A stretch of 8,778 bases of DNA from Angelakisella sp. (GTDB lineage Bacteria; Bacillota; Clostridia; Oscillospirales; Ruminococcaceae), in contig JAAWGY010000083.1 of assembly GCA_022795575.1 (NCBI GenBank), positions 1-8,778 of the forward strand. Reading direction: 5' to 3'. This document shows positions 5,632 through 8,778 of the stretch, one piece after another; positions within the stretch are counted from its first letter, which is position 1; each line of letters starts with the position of its first letter. The notes under the pieces are model-generated. The model was not told the origin of the DNA. It worked only from the letters and a program-made list of their open reading frames with translations, and did no database searches. Both the position numbers and the translations under genes were made by a program.

Positions 5632-7147
5632 TTAGAACGGTATTGTCCAGCCCTAAATCGCCCAAAAGGCGCAGATAGATGTCAACATTCCCTTCTTTAT
5701 CCACCTCTATCTTCTGTATAATGCGTTTGAGTTGTGTGTTTGTCATCTCATGCACATCGGTGATATCCTGGATCTCCTGAAAGGTACTGCTTAGAATGGC
5801 CTCCAGCTGATCGCTTTTGGTCAGGTTGTAGGATACCATCTTTAACTCGTTTTCCAGCCGCTCCATCTCCCGGCGCATCCCGCCAATCTTGGCGTTCAAC
5901 TCCTCACGGGTGATCAGATCGTCGGTGTACATGTCCATATACTTCTCGCGAGTTTTTTCCAACTTGGCCAGCTTGGCGGTGAGTTCTTTTTCATAATCCA
6001 AGTTTTCATCCTTTGCCTTATAGACCCTTTGAAACTGGCTCACTACATGGCTGATGACCGACTTCTTCGCTTTCAGCACCTGGGCAAAATACTCCTGCAA
6101 AACCCCGATCAATTCCTCTTCATCCACTGTGACGGCGTTGGGGCAGCTTTCGGCCCCCCTCCCGTTGTGACCGGAACAAACCCAGCGGACATAGGTATTT
6201 TTATAGTGTCTCACGGTACGGCGGAAGGACCAGCCGCATTCCTTGCACTTGATCAGCGTGGAGAACAGATGCTTGTTGCTCTGCCGCTCACGGGTGATCT
6301 TAAAAGCACCGTGTCGGGAGTGCAGGACCTCCTGGGCCTGCTGGAATACCTCCGGGGTGATGATCTGCAGGTCGGGACGGTCGGTGACGATCCAGTCGGT
6401 TTCATCCTTCTCTGCCCGTTGGCCTGTCAGAAAGTCCGTAACCTCCTGCTTGCCGTTGATGATCTTGCCGGTATACAATTCATTGGTGAGAATGCGGCAG
6501 ACGGCGTTTTGACTCCAAAGGCAGCCCCGTTTGGTTCGGCGGCCCTGCTCATTGAGAAGGTTGGCGATCTTGGCTCCACCGTGGCCCTCTTGGGTGTACC
6601 AGTGGTAAATCTGGCGGATAACGGCGGCCTCCTCCTGGTTGATGGTCAGGTTAAAATAGTCCCCGATGGTCTTGTCGTAGCCGTAGACGATGTTGGGCAC
6701 ACGCCCCTTCTCAGCATTGAGCCGCTTGCCGAATTTCACGCGCTTTGAGGTGTTGGCGCTTTCCTCCTGGGCCAGGGCGCCGAAGATGGTGAGGACAAAT
6801 TCGCTGTTGCCCATGCTGGTCATGTTGGCGGTCAGAAACTGCGTCTCAATGCCCAGTGCCTTTAATTTGCGGATGTTTTGCAGCAGGTCCACGGTGTTCC
6901 GGGCGAACCGGGAGATGTCCTTGACCACTACCATTTGGAAGAGGCCTTTCTCGGCGTCGGCGATCATACGCAGGAATTCCTTGCGGTTCTTGGTTTTGGT
7001 GCCGGAGATGCCCTCGTCGGCGTAGAGGCAGACCAGCGTGTCTCCGGTGCGCTGGGTGTACTGGGCGAAAAAGTCTTTTTGGGCTTCCAGGCTGTTTAGT
7101 TGGTCCTCTTTGTCGGTGGAGACACGGCAGTAGGCGGCGATATTCAT
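5612..7147 (-). CDS. large serine recombinase (site-specific integrase)
   Basis: A 511-residue serine recombinase that would integrate and excise the element by cutting DNA through a phosphoserine intermediate. The resolvase-type catalytic domain spans residues 1-150: YCRVSTD carries the nucleophile Ser10, and VVVKDISRFARN with EFVLTIFGALAQEES supplies the conserved catalytic arginine region and helix E. A recombinase domain follows (about 155-275: GYDKTIGDY to LYTGKIINGKQ). Next comes a zinc ribbon with C301, C304, C324 and C335 (CKECG, then WVC and SCPN), and a long coiled coil at about 380-440. This is the full family layout. I start at the ATG at 7147 because AGAGAGG lies seven bases upstream and the catalytic domain begins at once; an upstream in-frame start at 7171 would add eight residues before that site. 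It has its own promoter at 7192-7220. Base composition differs from the chromosomal half. Confidence 0.95.
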   Translation of the reverse strand: MNIAAYCRVSTDKEDQLNSLEAQKDFFAQYTQRTGDTLVCLYADEGISGTKTKNRKEFLRMIADAEKGLFQMVVVKDISRFARNTVDLLQNIRKLKALGIETQFLTANMTSMGNSEFVLTIFGALAQEESANTSKRVKFGKRLNAEKGRVPNIVYGYDKTIGDYFNLTINQEEAAVIRQIYHWYTQEGHGGAKIANLLNEQGRRTKRGCLWSQNAVCRILTNELYTGKIINGKQEVTDFLTGQRAEKDETDWIVTDRPDLQIITPEVFQQAQEVLHSRHGAFKITRERQSNKHLFSTLIKCKECGWSFRRTVRHYKNTYVRWVCSGHNGRGAESCPNAVTVDEEELIGVLQEYFAQVLKAKKSVISHVVSQFQRVYKAKDENLDYEKELTAKLAKLEKTREKYMDMYTDDLITREELNAKIGGMRREMERLENELKMVSYNLTKSDQLEAILSSTFQEIQDITDVHEMTNTQLKRIIQKIEVDKEGNVDIYLRLLGDLGLDNTVLISDYHT

Positions 7148-7191
7148 GGGCAAACCTCTCTGTGAAAACAAAATCGTTCTGATATATCTGT

Positions 7192-7220
7192 ATTATACCA
7201 CGGCATAGATCAAGAAGCAA
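7192..7220 (-). promoter_or_regulatory. promoter of the serine recombinase gene
   Basis: On the minus strand TATAAT (7192-7197) matches the -10 consensus and is preceded by TGG, an extended -10 element. TTGCTT (7215-7220) stands 17 bases upstream as a partial -35 box. The promoter sits directly after the terminator at 7221-7258, giving the recombinase a transcript separate from the upstream genes. A GATATATC palindrome lies just after the -10 box. Confidence 0.65.
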
Positions 7221-7258
7221 CAAAAAACAGGGACGCCCTGCGTTATGCAGAGCGCCCC
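7221..7258 (-). terminator. intrinsic terminator between the small ORF and the recombinase
   Basis: Read on the minus strand, GGGGCGCTCTGC pairs with GCAGGGCGTCCC across all 12 positions (two G-T pairs, loop ATAAC; arms at 7247-7258 and 7230-7241), followed by TGTTTTTTG. The stem overlaps the last codons and stop of the small ORF at 7243-7428, so that transcript ends at its coding end and the recombinase needs its own promoter. Confidence 0.85.
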
Positions 7259-7428
7259 TTGCGGCAAACCGGGATTTCATCCAAGGCGGAAGCGGTGTTG
7301 GCGGCTTTCTGTATCGCTGCCTCCACCTTTTCCGCGTTGGCCTCGATAAAAATTTCGAGTATGTAGTCGGCGGTCACAGCCGCTGGATTGGGGTCGTGGA
7401 AGCGATAGTTGAGTTTGCGCTTCTTCAC
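7243..7428 (-). CDS. small conserved-looking mobile-element protein of unknown function
   Basis: A 61-residue basic protein beginning KKRKLNYRFHDPNP and continuing with a helical segment (ADYILEIFIEANAEKVEAAI). Small proteins with this start are familiar to me next to serine recombinases in Firmicutes integrative elements, but I know no function for them. The start is GTG at 7426-7428. An AAGGAGG site is present about 13 bases upstream, farther than usual, and no better in-frame start exists between them. The end overlaps an intrinsic terminator. The gene lies about 80 bases downstream of the FtsK-like gene and could share its transcript. A role in excision control or transfer is only a guess from position. 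Confidence 0.65.
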   Translation of the reverse strand: MKKRKLNYRFHDPNPAAVTADYILEIFIEANAEKVEAAIQKAANTASALDEIPVCRKGRSA

Positions 7429-7508
7429 AGTGGCTCTGACACCTCCTTGCTGTTCCTTCGTCCAATTTTATGTGAGCGGAGAGGAAAATAGACCTTTACG
7501 GAAATGTC

Positions 7509-8702
7509 TCATTCTGATAAAATATCTTTAAGAAAATCCTCAACAACTTTGTTTTCAGCATAACTGCGGGGTTCATAACCGTTGGCTTCCAAAAACTGCA
7601 CTAACTCATCAGGAATCTCCTCTAAAGTGCTGGGAATCACTTCACGGGGGCATTTCCCTTTCAATCCATCCACGATTTCCAACTCCTCCAGCCGCTGAAT
7701 GAGTTTAGCTGCCTTATTCCATCCAAGATGAAAGGTGGTCATCAGCATGTTCACCGAAATTGTATCAAGCCTCAACGCCCAAACAATAACATCTGCCAAA
7801 AGCTGGTCTTCTTTTGACAAGCCCTTTCTGACCACTGAACAGGTCAACTTTTCACCAGAAATACCAGTTGGCTCGGTTTGAGCATCAGGGATTTTCAGCG
7901 AAAACCCTTTATCTTTGCCATACTGTCTGATAATCCGCTTAATCAATCTTGCAAGCTCACTTTCAGTAGCATATACACCTTGAATCCGTTGCAGATCATG
8001 AGTCGGGCTTTTCAGCAGCATTTCCCCTTGACCGGACAGATTTTCGGCCCCACCCTCACCGAGTATGACCTCCGAAAAGTTTTTCTTGGCACATTTGAAC
8101 GCAATACGGGCGGTGATGTTTCCAAGGTCGACCTTCATGTTCTGGAATGTTGGATTCTGGGCCGCCAGAACAAGATGGATTTTGGCGTGCCGGCCCCGCT
8201 GGAGAAGGCTGGAAATGCTGTCGATGATAAACTGCTTCTCGGTTTTTTCGATACCCAGGAACAGGGCCGGGAATTCATCAATGACCACCACTAACCTTGG
8301 CAAAAGCAAAAACTCCAAGATGTTTGAGTGTTCCAATGTGATGCGGCGTTTCATTTCAGAAATGAGAGCGTTCAGTGTCCTTGCTGTCATAGTGCGATTT
8401 TGAACGATTGGACACGAAAGGTGGGGCAACTTCTCAAACACCAACAAATCCGTGGCTCCCGCATCGATCAAAATAAAGTTGATCCAAGACGGCGATTTAG
8501 TGTAGGCGATGCTGGCAATTAAGGCCTGCAAGCCGACTGTCTTGCCAGAATTAGTGGAACCACCCAAAAGAAGGTGGGGGAACTTTGCCAGATCTTCAAT
8601 GACCAGATCACCAAAAGCATCATGCCCAACAATGTAAGGGATTTTGGCCCCCGCTAAGGCCGTTTGGTAGTTTGGATTTCTAAGAAGCTGTTTAGTATCT
8701 AT
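7509..8702 (-). CDS. FtsK/SpoIIIE-type DNA translocase, 5' end disrupted
   Basis: The open frame holds 397 codons of an FtsK/SpoIIIE-family ATPase that would pump DNA for transfer or segregation of the element. It has the entry segment (GHDAFGDLVIEDLAKFPHLL), Walker A GGSTNSGKT at codons 47-55, the FILID strand with FEKLPHL, Walker B LVVVIDEF, the GRHAKIHLVLAAQNP sensor region and ILGEGGAENLSGQGEML. A C-terminal gamma-like winged helix also follows (LLADVIVWALRL to NKAAKLIQRLEELEIV, then PREV). Only 45 codons precede Walker A before an in-frame TGA (8703-8705), and none is ATG, GTG or TTG. The first TTG lies within the Walker A strand and cannot be a working start. The N-terminal part is therefore missing or in another frame, so the gene is probably frameshifted here or affected by an assembly error. 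The FILID loop reads AGATD where FtsK proteins usually have PK. GC content is low compared with the left half. Confidence 0.85.
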   Translation of the reverse strand: MDTKQLLRNPNYQTALAGAKIPYIVGHDAFGDLVIEDLAKFPHLLLGGSTNSGKTVGLQALIASIAYTKSPSWINFILIDAGATDLLVFEKLPHLSCPIVQNRTMTARTLNALISEMKRRITLEHSNILEFLLLPRLVVVIDEFPALFLGIEKTEKQFIIDSISSLLQRGRHAKIHLVLAAQNPTFQNMKVDLGNITARIAFKCAKKNFSEVILGEGGAENLSGQGEMLLKSPTHDLQRIQGVYATESELARLIKRIIRQYGKDKGFSLKIPDAQTEPTGISGEKLTCSVVRKGLSKEDQLLADVIVWALRLDTISVNMLMTTFHLGWNKAAKLIQRLEELEIVDGLKGKCPREVIPSTLEEIPDELVQFLEANGYEPRSYAENKVVEDFLKDILSE

Positions 8703-8776
8703 TCAAAAGCAAACGAATAAAAGCGAGAGAAAACATTTGAAAAGAGTTCTGCAATTTGCGCTCGCAGTTTTTCCAA
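8699..8776 (-). pseudogene. end of an upstream frame, probably the front of the same FtsK gene
   Basis: A minus-strand frame enters from the right edge and reads 25 codons as plausible protein (LEKLRAQIAELFSNVFSRFY, then SFAFE) to TAG at 8699-8701. It lies one base out of frame with the FtsK-like gene, and the two stop codons overlap. Joining the frames with one extra base would give a continuous FAFE-IDTKQLLRNP passage, where FtsK proteins normally have the strand and helix preceding the motor domain. Alternatively it is the end of a separate upstream gene. Only 25 codons are visible. Confidence 0.4.
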
Positions 8777-8778
8777 AG

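Noticed and set aside
6029..6748. 239-codon plus-strand ORF opposite the serine recombinase
   Set aside because: It is antisense to a recombinase with all catalytic and zinc motifs in order, and has no recognisable domain or ribosome binding site.
1..8778. CRISPR array, tRNA, rRNA or insertion sequence
   Set aside because: No evenly spaced direct repeats, tRNA-like cloverleaf, rRNA segment or transposase with terminal inverted repeats was seen on reading through; the only mobile-element genes are the recombinase-linked ones.

Overview
The window looks like chromosome of a GC-rich Firmicute, probably a gut Oscillospiraceae/Ruminococcaceae-type clostridium, with the edge of a mobile element on its right. 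The basis is the mix of families (KtrB/TrkH, MarR-MATE pair, orphan OmpR-type winged-helix regulator, large serine recombinase, FtsK-like translocase), strong AGGAGG-type ribosome binding sites and the GC-rich codon use of the left half. This placement is an inference; no rRNA or other marker is present.

Layout. 1-150 is a non-coding, GC-rich run of inverted repeats. 151-2188 (minus strand) holds a KtrB/TrkH potassium channel subunit and, upstream of it, a Nudix hydrolase with a basic tail. A divergent intergenic region (2189-2426) carries a consensus sigma-A promoter for the plus strand, an extended -10 promoter for the minus strand, and repeats that look like a MarR operator. 2427-4418 (plus) is a tight two-gene unit, a MarR regulator followed by a MATE efflux pump, the same arrangement as mepRA, closed by a strong intrinsic terminator. 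4419-4764 is an AT-rich island (20% GC over 4501-4620 by hand count) leading into an orphan winged-helix regulator (4765-5307) that has no receiver domain; it is closed by a terminator at 5405-5447.

From about 5450 to the right edge everything is on the minus strand and composition changes (45% GC over 7801-7920 against 68% over 3841-3900, hand counts). Here are a 5'-truncated reading frame that overlaps the 3' end of a large serine recombinase, the recombinase, a 61-residue conserved-looking accessory ORF separated from it by an intrinsic terminator and a new promoter, and an FtsK/SpoIIIE-type DNA translocase whose frame is broken just upstream of its motor domain. This is read as one end of an integrative element: the recombinase would do integration and excision and the translocase would move DNA.

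No wholly new multi-gene system is evident. The items most worth a second look are the broken FtsK frame, the recombinase-proximal truncated ORF as a possible integration junction, the structured 1-150 segment, and the regulatory architecture between the Nudix gene and the MarR-MATE unit.
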